A program made the position numbers and the translations under genes. From the NCBI GenBank assembly GCA_016200895.1, contig JACQDX010000065.1, positions 1 to 45,580 on the forward strand: 45,580 nt of DNA, in the 5' to 3' direction. Position 1 is the first letter of the stretch, and every line of letters starts with the position of its first letter. A model generated the notes under the pieces. It was not told the DNA's origin. It worked only from the letters and a program-made list of their open reading frames with translations, and ran no database searches. The DNA comes from Burkholderiales bacterium. GTDB lineage: Bacteria > Pseudomonadota > Gammaproteobacteria > Burkholderiales > Burkholderiaceae_D. Below are positions 26,151 through 34,641 of the stretch, piece after piece.

Positions 26151-27056
26151 TCAAATCCGCACCTCCATCGTTCTCTCAACTCTGGCGCGGCCACCTACCA
26201 TGAGGCTGGGTATCTGCCTCTCTTGTATATCCAGCTCAACCTTGATCAGGCTGGGGGAGGCGGGTTCCATGAGTACGCCTTGTTCTATCTGCAAGGTCGG
26301 GCCGGGAATGTTGTATTGGGTGTAGAGCAGGCAGGCCAGAGGGCCGGCGGCGGTGCCAGTGGCGGCTTCTTCGCCTATGCCGTAGCGTGGGGCGAACATG
26401 CGGGTGCTGGCGGCATGCTTGCTGTCTTGTACATCAAGGGTGAAGGGATAGAAGCCGACGAGGTCGAGTTCTTCGCTGATGTTGCCGATTTCTTCATGGT
26501 CGGGCTGGATATTTGCCAGGCATTCGCGGCCTATGATGGGGATGGCGAGGAAGGCATTGCCGGTATTGACGATGGTAGGCAGGCGGTCGCGCAGCAGGTC
26601 ATGTTCGGTCAGGCTCATGCTTTGCAAGATGCGGGCATACAGGCTGGCGTCGTCAGTGCCGTTGCTATCGTCGGCAGAAATGGCTTGATAGCGCGGCATG
26701 CTTTGCTGCATGAAAGCCAGCTCACCCTTGATGAGGATGTCGCGGTTGCCGTCTATGGTTTGTTTACTGCATAGGCCTTCTGTGACTTTGCCCAGTTCAC
26801 GCAAAAGTGAAAACGTGGCAACTGTGGCATGGCCACAATGGGCAATCTGGCGGTTTGGTGTGAAAAATTCCAGCTTGAAGGTAGCGCAGTCTGAGCTTGA
26901 GACAAAGGCGGTTTCTGATAAACCGACGGCGCGGGCAATTTGCAGCTTTTGTTCTGTCGTGTAGCTATCTGCATTCAGCACCACCCCGGCCGGGTTGCCA
27001 CCTTCATTTTGCTGGGTAAATGCGTGAACGATATGCACTTCTATCGGCTTGCCCAT
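26151..27056 (-). CDS. PhzF-family isomerase
   Basis: A 301-residue protein of the PhzF phenazine-biosynthesis/diaminopimelate-epimerase fold. It shows NEGGNPAGVVL near the N-terminus, the catalytic Glu48 in GLSETAFV, FFTPNRQIAHCGHATVA, and in the second half MFAPRYGIGEEAATGTAAGPLA, which is typical. Phenazine genes are absent, so it is one of the many PhzF-like isomerases of unknown substrate. AGGA five to six bases upstream selects ATG 27056; earlier starts would run toward the repeat element at 27073-27174. Confidence 0.87.
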   Translation of the reverse strand: MGKPIEVHIVHAFTQQNEGGNPAGVVLNADSYTTEQKLQIARAVGLSETAFVSSSDCATFKLEFFTPNRQIAHCGHATVATFSLLRELGKVTEGLCSKQTIDGNRDILIKGELAFMQQSMPRYQAISADDSNGTDDASLYARILQSMSLTEHDLLRDRLPTIVNTGNAFLAIPIIGRECLANIQPDHEEIGNISEELDLVGFYPFTLDVQDSKHAASTRMFAPRYGIGEEAATGTAAGPLACLLYTQYNIPGPTLQIEQGVLMEPASPSLIKVELDIQERQIPSLMVGGRARVERTMEVRI

Positions 27057-27072
27057 GTCCATTCCTGTTGTA

Positions 27073-27174
27073 GGAGATACGTAAAATTGTCCTAGCAAGA
27101 CGTCAGCGGCAACGGCATTACTTTTAGTACGACTAGGAGCTGCAACGCAGCTGGGGCCAATTTTACGTATGTCC
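27073..27174. repeat. 102-nt inverted-repeat element, family A copy 2
   Basis: The arms 27073-27089 and 27158-27174 are 17 nt and match at 16 of 17 positions. Read on the minus strand the element follows copy 1 at 17302-17404 almost base by base, including CCCAGCTGCGTTGCAGCTCC. It lies immediately upstream of the PhzF start. Confidence 0.78.
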
Positions 27175-27239
27175 GGGTTGTTGGAATGGACATTATAGGT
27201 GGCTAAGTCATGGATATGCCAGCCGGATTTTTAGAGTTG

Positions 27240-27794
27240 TTACTTGGTATGCGCAGCAATCACGTCAGAAGTATTCTTGACCACGCAAAATTCATTGTGC
27301 AGGCTGGCCAGGTGGACGCGATGGATTTCTTCTGCCGGGATCAGTTCACCATTGACACCGGGGCGGTCAAAGGTGGCGCAAGCATCGGCCACCAGTTCTA
27401 CCCTAAAACCCAGGTTACCCGCCATGCGGGTGGTGGTTGATACACAATGGTCCGTGGTCAAGCCAGCAATGACGAGCTGCTTGATACCCTTGGCTTGTAG
27501 CCAAGCTTCGAGTTCAGTGCCGATGAAGGCACTGTTCACCTTTTTGGTGAAGATAGTTTCGCCAGGCAGCGGGTACGCCAGCGGCTTGAATTCATAGCCT
27601 TCTTGCCCGGCTCGCAGGGGCGAATCTGGTTCTTGCGACTGATGACGTACATGGATCACAGGCTGGTCTTGCTCACGCCAGTGTTGCAGCAGGGCAGCCA
27701 TATATTGCTCGGCCGCCGGATTATTTCGCTGCCCCCACTTGGGATGATCAAAGCCTTGTTGTACGTCAATCAAGATCAGTGCAGTGTGTGCCAT
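27240..27794 (-). CDS. Isochorismatase-like cysteine hydrolase
   Basis: A 184-residue cysteine hydrolase. The catalytic Asp10 (ALILIDVQQGF), Lys84/85 (IFTKKVNSAF) and Cys117 (GLTTDHCVSTTTRMA) are all present, as is the cis-peptide segment before the Cys. The fold serves nicotinamidases, N-carbamoylsarcosine amidases and isochorismatases; the short length and the PhzF neighbour do not decide the substrate. It lies on the same strand as PhzF but is separated from it by the family A repeat. Confidence 0.87.
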   Translation of the reverse strand: MAHTALILIDVQQGFDHPKWGQRNNPAAEQYMAALLQHWREQDQPVIHVRHQSQEPDSPLRAGQEGYEFKPLAYPLPGETIFTKKVNSAFIGTELEAWLQAKGIKQLVIAGLTTDHCVSTTTRMAGNLGFRVELVADACATFDRPGVNGELIPAEEIHRVHLASLHNEFCVVKNTSDVIAAHTK

Positions 27795-27823
27795 ATTCGC
27801 CCCGGTGCTTCTGTTCTATTTAA

Positions 27824-28141
27824 TTAAGCAAACGCCTGGCTCAATTTACGTGTCAGTTTTTGCAGATAGCTGGTGCCAGCCATCGTTTTAACTTTGATCA
27901 CGCTTGATACAGCGGACAATTCAATGACGCTGGCTTGATTCTCAGCTTCGATCACGACGAATTGATTGGCAGGTATGACCATGGATTCGCCAGTGCTGAG
28001 CCAGTAATCATCAGTCTGCCCCGCTACTGTCAACCAGACGCGGCCGCATGCCACTTCAATTTTGCGGGCGTGTTCGGCTGTGCCAGACAATGTGCCACCA
28101 GCGGCGATCATGTATGATGGGTTTGCGAAATTATTTGTCAT
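27824..28141 (-). CDS. DUF2917 domain protein
   Basis: A 105-residue protein with the DUF2917 pattern: a cupin-like sheet with KIEVACGRVWLTVAGQTDDYWLSTGESMVIP, followed by a short basic helical tail. The function is unknown. AGGAG is seven bases before the start. It is 29 bases upstream of the cysteine hydrolase and divergent from a LysR gene at 28358; DUF2917 genes are often beside GcvA-like LysR regulators in this bacterial group. Confidence 0.82.
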   Translation of the reverse strand: MTNNFANPSYMIAAGGTLSGTAEHARKIEVACGRVWLTVAGQTDDYWLSTGESMVIPANQFVVIEAENQASVIELSAVSSVIKVKTMAGTSYLQKLTRKLSQAFA

Positions 28142-28357
28142 TTCCTTACTCCTGGTTTTTTACTGCTAAAGTGGCAATGCTATCTACTGAGTAGAGGGTG
28201 AAAAACACTTTGTTGCACTGCGATAGAAGCATTGTAGTCTTGCCTCATAAGAAAATAAAACGAGTAATTTTTGAATGACTTGCTAAAATAATTCACAATA
28301 AGACTGTAATAAGCTTATAACAAAATTCACACTCAGCTGACGCTCAGTTTATATAAT

Positions 28358-29275
28358 ATGGATTTTCGACGACTCCCCAATTTAGCTGCCCTGCGTGCCT
28401 TTGAGGCAGCGGCACGCTACCAGAATTTTTCCAAGGCAGCACAGGAAATTCATTTGACCCACGGCGCGATCAGTCATCAGGTGCGGGCATTGGAGGAGGA
28501 GCTGGGCGTGCCACTGTTCATCCGCCATGGCAAACGCATCAGCATCACGGCGGATGGTGAGCAGTTTGCTGCCACCATCAGAAAAGCCTTGATGGAGCTG
28601 GGTGACGCCGCCGATTTGCTAAAAAAGCGCAATAAGCAAAAGCGTCTGGGCATTACTTCGCTGCCATCGTTTGCGGCGCGCTGGTTATCGCCGCGACTGG
28701 GGCGGTTTATCGAACATCACCCCGACCTGGAAGTCAGCCTGCAATCGAGTAACCACCTGGCTGATTACAATATGGAATCTATTGATGTGGGTATCCGTTT
28801 TGGCCTGGGCAATTATCCGGGCATGATCAGCGAATTATTGATGGGGGATTATTATTACCCTGTTGCAAGCCCGCATTATCATGGCGGGCAGTTGCCACTG
28901 ACACCTGCCGAGTTGGCCAGCATGCAATTATTGCGCTGTGATGGTGAACCTTGGGAACCATGGTTTCGCGCTGCCGGGCTGGATAATGCAGAGCCTACCG
29001 GGGGCCTGGTATTCCAGGATTCATCGATGCTGACGCGCGCAGCAGTGGATGGTCAGGGCATTGCCCTGGGCAGGCATATTATAGTGCAGCCGGATATCAA
29101 GGCAGGGCTGTTGCAGCGCCTGTTCAATATCGATATCCCTTGTGAAGTTGCTTATTACCTGGTGTACCCGCCAGAGGCGCTGGCCAAACCACAGGTCAAG
29201 GCTTTCAGGGAATGGTTGCTGGCAGAAGTCGCCGAAGAGAAAAAGCAAATGGACATGTCAGGGGCACTGATCTGA
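28358..29275 (+). CDS. GcvA-type LysR transcriptional regulator
   Basis: A 305-residue LysR protein of the GcvA/AmpR subgroup, recognised by MDFRRLPNLAALRAFEAAAR, FSKAAQEIHLTHGAISHQVRALE and later LGITSLPSFAARWLSPRLGRF and VGIRFGLGNYPGM. It is divergent from the DUF2917-hydrolase-PhzF unit across 216 bp, which includes CTACTGAGTAG (about 28182-28192), a possible operator. The target and effector are not known. Confidence 0.88.
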   Translation: MDFRRLPNLAALRAFEAAARYQNFSKAAQEIHLTHGAISHQVRALEEELGVPLFIRHGKRISITADGEQFAATIRKALMELGDAADLLKKRNKQKRLGITSLPSFAARWLSPRLGRFIEHHPDLEVSLQSSNHLADYNMESIDVGIRFGLGNYPGMISELLMGDYYYPVASPHYHGGQLPLTPAELASMQLLRCDGEPWEPWFRAAGLDNAEPTGGLVFQDSSMLTRAAVDGQGIALGRHIIVQPDIKAGLLQRLFNIDIPCEVAYYLVYPPEALAKPQVKAFREWLLAEVAEEKKQMDMSGALI

Positions 29276-29315
29276 AGGTTTTGCCTGACTGGTCGTGACC
29301 AGTCAGGCAAAACCT
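29276..29315. terminator. Perfect 18-bp stem-loop after the LysR gene
   Basis: Bases 29276-29293 pair perfectly with 29298-29315 around the loop CGTG. The stem begins at the base after the LysR stop codon. There are AAAA/TTTT tracts inside the stem but no strong T-run after it. It most likely ends LysR transcription or protects its 3' end. Confidence 0.6.
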
Positions 29316-29323
29316 CTTGGAAC

Positions 29324-29479
29324 CCTGTTTATGATCTTACTGCGCGTAGGCAATCAGAGTTAATGCGGGGCTCATGTGCTGCTCAAAATGCTCATGTACT
29401 AGAGTACATTCCGTTTTTTGCGCTGCGTTTTTGTTACCCTGACCCCGCTGACGCACGCTCGCTACAGATCGTAAACAGG
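29324..29479. repeat. 156-nt inverted-repeat element, family B
   Basis: CCTGTTTATGATCT (29324-29337) and AGATCGTAAACAGG (29466-29479) are 13/14 inverted repeats. The centre has ATGTACT-AG-AGTACAT, like the GTACT-AA-AGTAC centre of the family A elements, but the rest differs. There is no ORF. It fills the gap between the LysR terminator and ybeD. Confidence 0.55.
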
Positions 29480-29482
29480 TTC

Positions 29483-29764
29483 TTACAGCACGAACTTCAC
29501 CATAGGATGGGAAGACAGCGCACGGTACAAATTGTCCAGCTGGTCGCGGCTGGTGGCCAATACTGTCACTGTCACCGAGATATAAGCACCTTTACTGGAT
29601 GGGCGCATTTCTACCTTGCCGGCATGGAAAGTCGGGTCAAACGAAGTCACGACTTCCACCATGGTCTGGGTGAACTCGTCATGCATAGGTCCCATGATCT
29701 TGATGGGAAAGTCACTAGGATATTCAATCAGACTTTCTTCGGGGGGGATGGGTCTCATTTCCAT
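29483..29764 (-). CDS. ybeD: DUF493/YbeD family protein
   Basis: A 93-residue protein of the YbeD (UPF0250) family, a small ACT-like fold: SLIEYPSDFPIKIMGP, FHAGKVEMRPSSKGAYISVTVTVLATS and HPMVKFVL at the end. In E. coli it lies between dacA and lipB, as part of the same block as here; it is linked by position to lipoate attachment but has no proven activity. GGAAAC six bases upstream supports the ATG at 29764 rather than the earlier TTG. Confidence 0.9.
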   Translation of the reverse strand: MEMRPIPPEESLIEYPSDFPIKIMGPMHDEFTQTMVEVVTSFDPTFHAGKVEMRPSSKGAYISVTVTVLATSRDQLDNLYRALSSHPMVKFVL

Positions 29765-29859
29765 AATGTTTCCAAATCTCAAAATAACTTAATGTCAGTA
29801 TATGGGGTCTTGCCACTTAATTCCAATAGCATCGCTTGCTCCCTGGACGCGGCCTGGAT

Positions 29860-30819
29860 TCATGCATAAAAGCTTGTCAGTGATGCCAGCGGGACATGCA
29901 AAGACTCGGTCTGTGCCAACTCTTCGAGCAAAAAATCTACCGTTGCCTTGACGCGAGGTGCAATCAGGGCGCGATGTGGATATTGCAAGACCATCTGCCT
30001 GTTACCTTCTTCATGAAAAGTACCCAACACGATCTTGAGCTTGTTATCGCGTAAATAATGCCATGAATGATGGACTGCCACCTGGGCAATACCCAGGCCC
30101 ATGACCGCGGCTTGCACAGCAGATTCAGGGGCTGACACTGTCAGGTCTGGTTCACGCGGGTATGGTCGGTTGATCTCACCCTGCCTGAGTTTCAGATTCC
30201 AGGTAGTCATTTTGCCATTCAGAAAGCGGACGGCGATTTGCTTGTGACTATCCAGATCACTGATCTGCAGCGGCACGCCGTACTGCGCCAGATAAGAGGG
30301 GGCAGCCGCCAGAATTGTGTACAGAGGACACACTGTGCGCGAAATGATGCTGGAATCTTCTATCATGCCACCGCGCAAGGCCAGGTCATAACCATCACGC
30401 ACCAGGTCTATGCGGTGGTCATCAAAATCGATTGCCAGCCGCAAGTCTGGATGGCGTTGCTGCAATTTGGGTAACAAAGGCATGAGGTAATGCTGACCAA
30501 AGGCATTGCCTGTCGATATCCTGACCTGGCCCACCACTTCTGCATGCTGACGGCTGACGCTTTCCACCGCATGATCAAGTGCATCTATCGCTGCACGCGC
30601 GTTCTCTAAAAAAGTCTGACCTTCGCTGGTCAATTGCAATGAACGGGTGCTGCGGTTCATCAGGCGCACGCCCAGGGTTTGCTCCAGTCCTGCCACATTT
30701 TTGCTCACAGCTGCTGCTGAAATATGCAATGCCCTGGCGGCCGCAGCAAAACTGCCACGATCTGCCGCCTGTATGAAAGACAGCATGGCGGGAATGCGTT
30801 GAGAGGCATCGAGCTTCAT
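29860..30819 (-). CDS. LysR-family transcriptional regulator
   Basis: A 319-residue LysR protein. Residues ~10-70 form the DNA-binding domain (FIQAADRGSFAAAARALHISAAAVSKNVAGLE), followed by the linker and effector domain (GQVRISTGNAFGQHYLMPLL). It is divergent from the NADPH-binding oxidoreductase at 30924 across 104 bp, so it probably regulates it. Together the pair interrupts the dat-ybeD link and seems to be an insertion in the dac/lip block. Confidence 0.88.
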   Translation of the reverse strand: MKLDASQRIPAMLSFIQAADRGSFAAAARALHISAAAVSKNVAGLEQTLGVRLMNRSTRSLQLTSEGQTFLENARAAIDALDHAVESVSRQHAEVVGQVRISTGNAFGQHYLMPLLPKLQQRHPDLRLAIDFDDHRIDLVRDGYDLALRGGMIEDSSIISRTVCPLYTILAAAPSYLAQYGVPLQISDLDSHKQIAVRFLNGKMTTWNLKLRQGEINRPYPREPDLTVSAPESAVQAAVMGLGIAQVAVHHSWHYLRDNKLKIVLGTFHEEGNRQMVLQYPHRALIAPRVKATVDFLLEELAQTESLHVPLASLTSFYA

Positions 30820-30923
30820 ATTCGTAACCTGAAGTTGTGAGTGAAAATAAGAATAGCTGGCTTATCAGCATTAATCAATGAGATCACAATCACTCCCATC
30901 AACACACAGATAGGGGAAATAAA

Positions 30924-31589
30924 ATGCAAACAGCTACAAAAACAGTCGCGGTCCTGGGTAATGGCATGGTTGGCGTTACCATCGCCAAGGGCTTTGCCAG
31001 TCAGGGTTATCAGGTGATATTCGGCACCCGTAATCCTGATAGTGATAAAAGCAGGGAGGCATTGGCAGCTGTGCCAACAGCAAGGGCCAGCAGTTATGCA
31101 GATGCGGCCAAGGCTGCCGACCTGGTTTTCCTGGCATTGCCATGGGATGGTTTGCCAGCAAGCCTGGCATTGGCAGGCCCCGCCAATTTTTCTGGCAAAA
31201 CCGTGATTGATGCGGTCAATCCGCTACTGGATTTTGCTACAGGTTCGCCCAAACTGGCGGTAGGTTTCAGTGATTCTGCAGGCGAACTGGTGCAAAGACT
31301 GTTGCCGCAAGCACGGGTGGTCAAGGCTTTCAATACCATCGTCACTACGCATATGGTGCAACCAAAATTCTTGGATGGCCAGCCGGATATGTTCATTGCC
31401 GGCAATGATGCAGGTGCCAAACAGGAAGTGACAGCCATCCTGCGTGATTTTGGCTGGCGTGGTGCCATCGACATGGGGGACATCACCGCAGCGCGTTTGA
31501 TTGAGCCGCTGGCGATGTTGTGGATCAGCTATGCATTCCAGCGTCAGCATTGGACGCATGGGTTTAGTTTGTTGGGGCAGGCGAAGTAG
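30924..31589 (+). CDS. NAD(P)-binding oxidoreductase, F420-reductase-like (COG2085)
   Basis: A 221-residue protein with an N-terminal Rossmann fold. The dinucleotide motif is VAVLGNGMVGVTIAKG, with TRNP afterwards as the likely NADPH-phosphate contact. LVFLALPWDG, VIDAVNPL and VVKAFNTI complete the F420H2:NADP oxidoreductase-like family pattern. Betaproteobacteria do not make F420, so the true substrate is unknown. GGGGAAAT stands before the ATG. The partner is the divergent LysR gene. Confidence 0.86.
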   Translation: MQTATKTVAVLGNGMVGVTIAKGFASQGYQVIFGTRNPDSDKSREALAAVPTARASSYADAAKAADLVFLALPWDGLPASLALAGPANFSGKTVIDAVNPLLDFATGSPKLAVGFSDSAGELVQRLLPQARVVKAFNTIVTTHMVQPKFLDGQPDMFIAGNDAGAKQEVTAILRDFGWRGAIDMGDITAARLIEPLAMLWISYAFQRQHWTHGFSLLGQAK

Positions 31590-31609
31590 GCTCTAATCGG
31601 TGGCAATGT

Positions 31610-31727
31610 CGTAGGTTGGGCCGGCCTCGCTAGGCTGCGGTTTACCAGCTCAGCACTGGGCGTTTAAATAAGGTATGCGTTTTGCGGAGGCCAAATGTTG
31701 GGCTGATGAGACGTAGCCCAACCTACG
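31610..31727. repeat. REP-like palindromic element, family C copy 2
   Basis: CGTAGGTTGGGC (31610-31621) and GCCCAACCTACG (31716-31727) are perfect 12-bp inverted repeats 118 nt apart. An inner hairpin GTTGGGCT...AGCCCAAC (31697-31722) matches the copy at 26098-26127. The middle part (31622-31696) is not repeated elsewhere in the window. It lies just after the oxidoreductase gene and before the end of dat. Confidence 0.65.
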
Positions 31728-31750
31728 CCGTAATAAGTTTTCGGTATTTT

Positions 31751-32599
31751 TTAAGCCGCCTTGGCCGCTTGATAAGCCGCATACAACTGGTGATAAACCG
31801 CTCCCGGTTTGCCACTGCCTATTACGGCATCATCCAGCTTCACTACCGCCAGCACTTCCTTGGTGGCGGACGACAACATGACTTCATCTGCCGCAAAGAC
31901 TTCTTCGCGTGTAATACGGCGGGCTTCTAGCTTGATATTGTTGGCGGCGCACAATTCTTCTATCAGGCCGTAGCGTATGCCTTCGAGTATCAGGTTGTCT
32001 TTGGGAGGGCCCATGAGCACACCATCTTTAACTATCCAGACATTCGATGCCGACGCTTCGGTCAGGTAGCCGTCGCGGAACTGTATGCTTTCGGCGGCAT
32101 CGTTTTCGGCAGCATTTTGTGCCGCAAGTACATTGCCCAGCAGCGAAATGGATTTGATTTCGCAACGCAGCCAGCGCTTGTCTTCCATCGTTACACAGGC
32201 AACCCCGTTCTCACGTGCAGCCGCAGTCGGCAGCACAATCGGATTGGTCATGATGAAGACCGTAGGTGTGATCTCATCCTTGGGGAAGGCATGGGCACGT
32301 TTGGCTACGCCACGGGTGACTTGCAGATAGACCATCTGGTCATCTGCTTCATGAGCAGCCATGACCTTGGCGATCAGGGCCAGCCATTCTTCCTTGCTGT
32401 GCGGATTTGTGATGCCTATGGCTGCCAGACTGCGGAACAGGCGGGCCAGATGCTGGTCAGCACGGAACATTTTGCGCTGATAGACAGGGATGACTTCATA
32501 AATGCCATCACCAAAGATAAAGCCACGGTCCAGCACCGGGATTTTGGCTTCGGACAGCGGCGTCATTTCGCCATTCAGGTAGACCAGGGGTTCGTTCAT
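31751..32599 (-). CDS. dat: D-amino acid aminotransferase
   Basis: A 282-residue fold-type IV PLP enzyme making D-glutamate/D-alanine for peptidoglycan. It shows VYLNGEMTPLSEAKIPVLDRGFIFGDGIYE at the start, the catalytic Lys149 in EIKSISLLGNV, and the PLP-side EASASNVWIVKDG motif. VYLQVTRGVAKR is typical of the D-amino acid branch. It lies 135 bp downstream of the D-Ala-D-Ala carboxypeptidase gene in the same direction, a common betaproteobacterial pairing. Confidence 0.93.
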   Translation of the reverse strand: MNEPLVYLNGEMTPLSEAKIPVLDRGFIFGDGIYEVIPVYQRKMFRADQHLARLFRSLAAIGITNPHSKEEWLALIAKVMAAHEADDQMVYLQVTRGVAKRAHAFPKDEITPTVFIMTNPIVLPTAAARENGVACVTMEDKRWLRCEIKSISLLGNVLAAQNAAENDAAESIQFRDGYLTEASASNVWIVKDGVLMGPPKDNLILEGIRYGLIEELCAANNIKLEARRITREEVFAADEVMLSSATKEVLAVVKLDDAVIGSGKPGAVYHQLYAAYQAAKAA

Positions 32600-32734
32600 G
32601 ATGTTGTGTATGCAAAAAGGTAGAGGAGATTATTCTTACATGGAAAACTGAGGCGGCTTATGCAAATACGGCATACGCACATAGCCCCGGGTTCATGTGT
32701 GAGCATCAAGCCGGGCTAAGTCGCCTCAATAATA

Positions 32735-33883
32735 TTACTTGAACATCAGTCGTATCGAATCCCAGGCGCGGCCAAAAATGCTGGCCTGATTGATCTGTTC
32801 CAGCGCAATCACCGGGACTTCAGCAACTGCCTTGCCATCCAGCATGACCTTCATGGTCCCAACCTTGCTGTTCAATGCAATCGGGGCGACCAGCGGGTCT
32901 TTGCGTTCCAGTGCCGGTTTCAGTTTGGCGGCAGAACCTTTGGGCAGGGTCACATACAATTCACGGTCAAAGCCTATCTTGACCTGGGGCTGAGTGCCTT
33001 TCCAGACTTCTGGTGTGGCAATCGCCTGGCCTTTGTCATACAGCTTCAGGGTTTCAAAGTTCAGGTAGCCCCAGTTCAGCAATTTCAGGCTTTCTTGCGC
33101 ACGTACCGAGTCACTGTCGGCACCGATGACGACAGAGATCAGGCGGCGCTGGCCTGTGCCATTCGGGCGATTTGCAGAAGAAATCAAGCTATAGCCACCA
33201 CTGGTGGTATGGCCGGTTTTCATGCCATCGACAGTAGGGTCGAGCAACAACAGGCGGTTGCGGTTAGGCTGGGTGATCTTGTTATAGGTATAGCTCTTGG
33301 TGGAATAATAAGTCTTGTAGAACTCCGGGTGATCAATGATCAGGCGCGCTGCCAGATTGGATAAATCCTGTGCTGTCGAATAATTATCCTTGCTGGGCAA
33401 ACCATGCGAATTGGCAAAGCGCGTGGCCTTGAGACCCATGCGTTCAGCTTCGCGGTTCATTTGTACGACGAAGGCTTCTTCGCTACCGGCCACGGCTTCT
33501 GCCAGAGCAACGGCGGCATCATTGCCAGACTGTACGATCAGGCCATACAGCAATTCATTGATGGTGACTGGTTTGTTGGGCTCGATAAACATCTTGGAGC
33601 TGCTGCCATCGACTTTCCAGGCACGAACAGAGACATTGATGCTCTGGTTCAGGTCCAGTTTTTTGTCCTTGAGGGCAGAAAACACCAGATAGGCGGTCAT
33701 GATCTTGGTCAGCGATGCTGGCTCTACGCTCATAGTTGGTTCTTGTGCGGCAATGACTTGATTGCTGGTGGCATCCAACAGGAGCCAGGCTTTGGAAGCA
33801 ATGGTGGGCGCAGGCAGGGTTTGCGCGACGGCGGCTGTCATGGTCAGCAGCGAGACGGCAATTGAGGCGAGGAATTTTTTCAT
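32735..33883 (-). CDS. dacA: D-alanyl-D-alanine carboxypeptidase (PBP5/6 type)
   Basis: A 382-residue low-molecular-mass penicillin-binding protein that trims pentapeptides in the periplasm. It has a signal peptide (MKKFLASIAVSLLTMTAAVA), the catalytic SLTK (Ser57, Lys60), SGN (119-121) and KTGHTTSGG motifs, a PBP5_C beta-domain, and a C-terminal amphipathic membrane anchor (FGRAWDSIRLMF). The ATG at 33883 gives the signal peptide; the TTG start at 33913 would add ten residues before it without a ribosome site. Placement next to dat and the ybeD-lipB block supports a dacA-like role; dacC is equally possible by name. Confidence 0.94.
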   Translation of the reverse strand: MKKFLASIAVSLLTMTAAVAQTLPAPTIASKAWLLLDATSNQVIAAQEPTMSVEPASLTKIMTAYLVFSALKDKKLDLNQSINVSVRAWKVDGSSSKMFIEPNKPVTINELLYGLIVQSGNDAAVALAEAVAGSEEAFVVQMNREAERMGLKATRFANSHGLPSKDNYSTAQDLSNLAARLIIDHPEFYKTYYSTKSYTYNKITQPNRNRLLLLDPTVDGMKTGHTTSGGYSLISSANRPNGTGQRRLISVVIGADSDSVRAQESLKLLNWGYLNFETLKLYDKGQAIATPEVWKGTQPQVKIGFDRELYVTLPKGSAAKLKPALERKDPLVAPIALNSKVGTMKVMLDGKAVAEVPVIALEQINQASIFGRAWDSIRLMFK

Positions 33884-33997
33884 TGTGGTAGCTAATAAAA
33901 CAAAGGGTGACAAAAAACGAATAATTGGGTCGATAATTGAGCAGTCAGCAGATTCATGATCAGCATGTAGTCTGTATTGAATCTGGCAGCGACAGCA

Positions 33998-34636
33998 TCA
34001 GGCTTTATCCCACAGGCTGACGATGAGTTGTTTGATATGGTGCAGACGACGGTGGAAGAAGTGGTCAGCACCGGGTATCACGGTGACGGGTATATCTTGC
34101 GGGCGCAGCCAATCCAGCACGGCGCTCAGAGGGATGGTGTCATCCAGTTCACCGTGGATCAAGATTGTATTTGCAGGTATCGCTGGCATATCCCATTTAC
34201 CGGCAGCTGCGCCAACCAGTGCCAGGCGTTCTGCCGGTTTGCCGTTTTCTTGCAAGCGCTGTTGCAGACGGGCCTGTACAAAAGTACCAAAGGAAAAACC
34301 GGCTAATGCCAGTGGCAAATCGGGGTAGCGTGCACGCATGGCGGTCAGTAATAATTCCATGTCGTCGGTCTCGCCCATGCCTGCATCGTAGGTGCCTTCT
34401 GATTTACCGACACCGCGAAAATTCATGCGTACGGCAACATAGCCCAGGGCTGCGAACGTGCGCGCCAGGGTTTGCGCCACTTTATTGTCCATGGTGCCGC
34501 CAAATAGCGGATGCGGGTGGGCTACCAGCGCCAGGCCTATAGGGGCAGCATGTGTTTCCGGATCAGGCAAGTCCAGCGCGCATTGCAAATTGCCAGCGGC
34601 GCCCTGGAGAGAAAAATGTTCAGTCTGCGCATTCAT
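33998..34636 (-). CDS. Small alpha/beta hydrolase
   Basis: A 212-residue cytosolic hydrolase. It has VAHPHPLFGGTMDNKVAQTLAR near the N-terminus, MNFRGVGKSEG, the nucleophile elbow GFSFG, an acid in HGELDDTIP and the His in PGADHFFHRRL, so the triad is complete. The family (COG2945) is predicted to act as an esterase; the substrate is unknown. It starts five bases after the stop of the ferredoxin gene and is almost certainly co-translated with it. Confidence 0.87.
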   Translation of the reverse strand: MNAQTEHFSLQGAAGNLQCALDLPDPETHAAPIGLALVAHPHPLFGGTMDNKVAQTLARTFAALGYVAVRMNFRGVGKSEGTYDAGMGETDDMELLLTAMRARYPDLPLALAGFSFGTFVQARLQQRLQENGKPAERLALVGAAAGKWDMPAIPANTILIHGELDDTIPLSAVLDWLRPQDIPVTVIPGADHFFHRRLHHIKQLIVSLWDKA

Positions 34637-34641
34637 GATGA

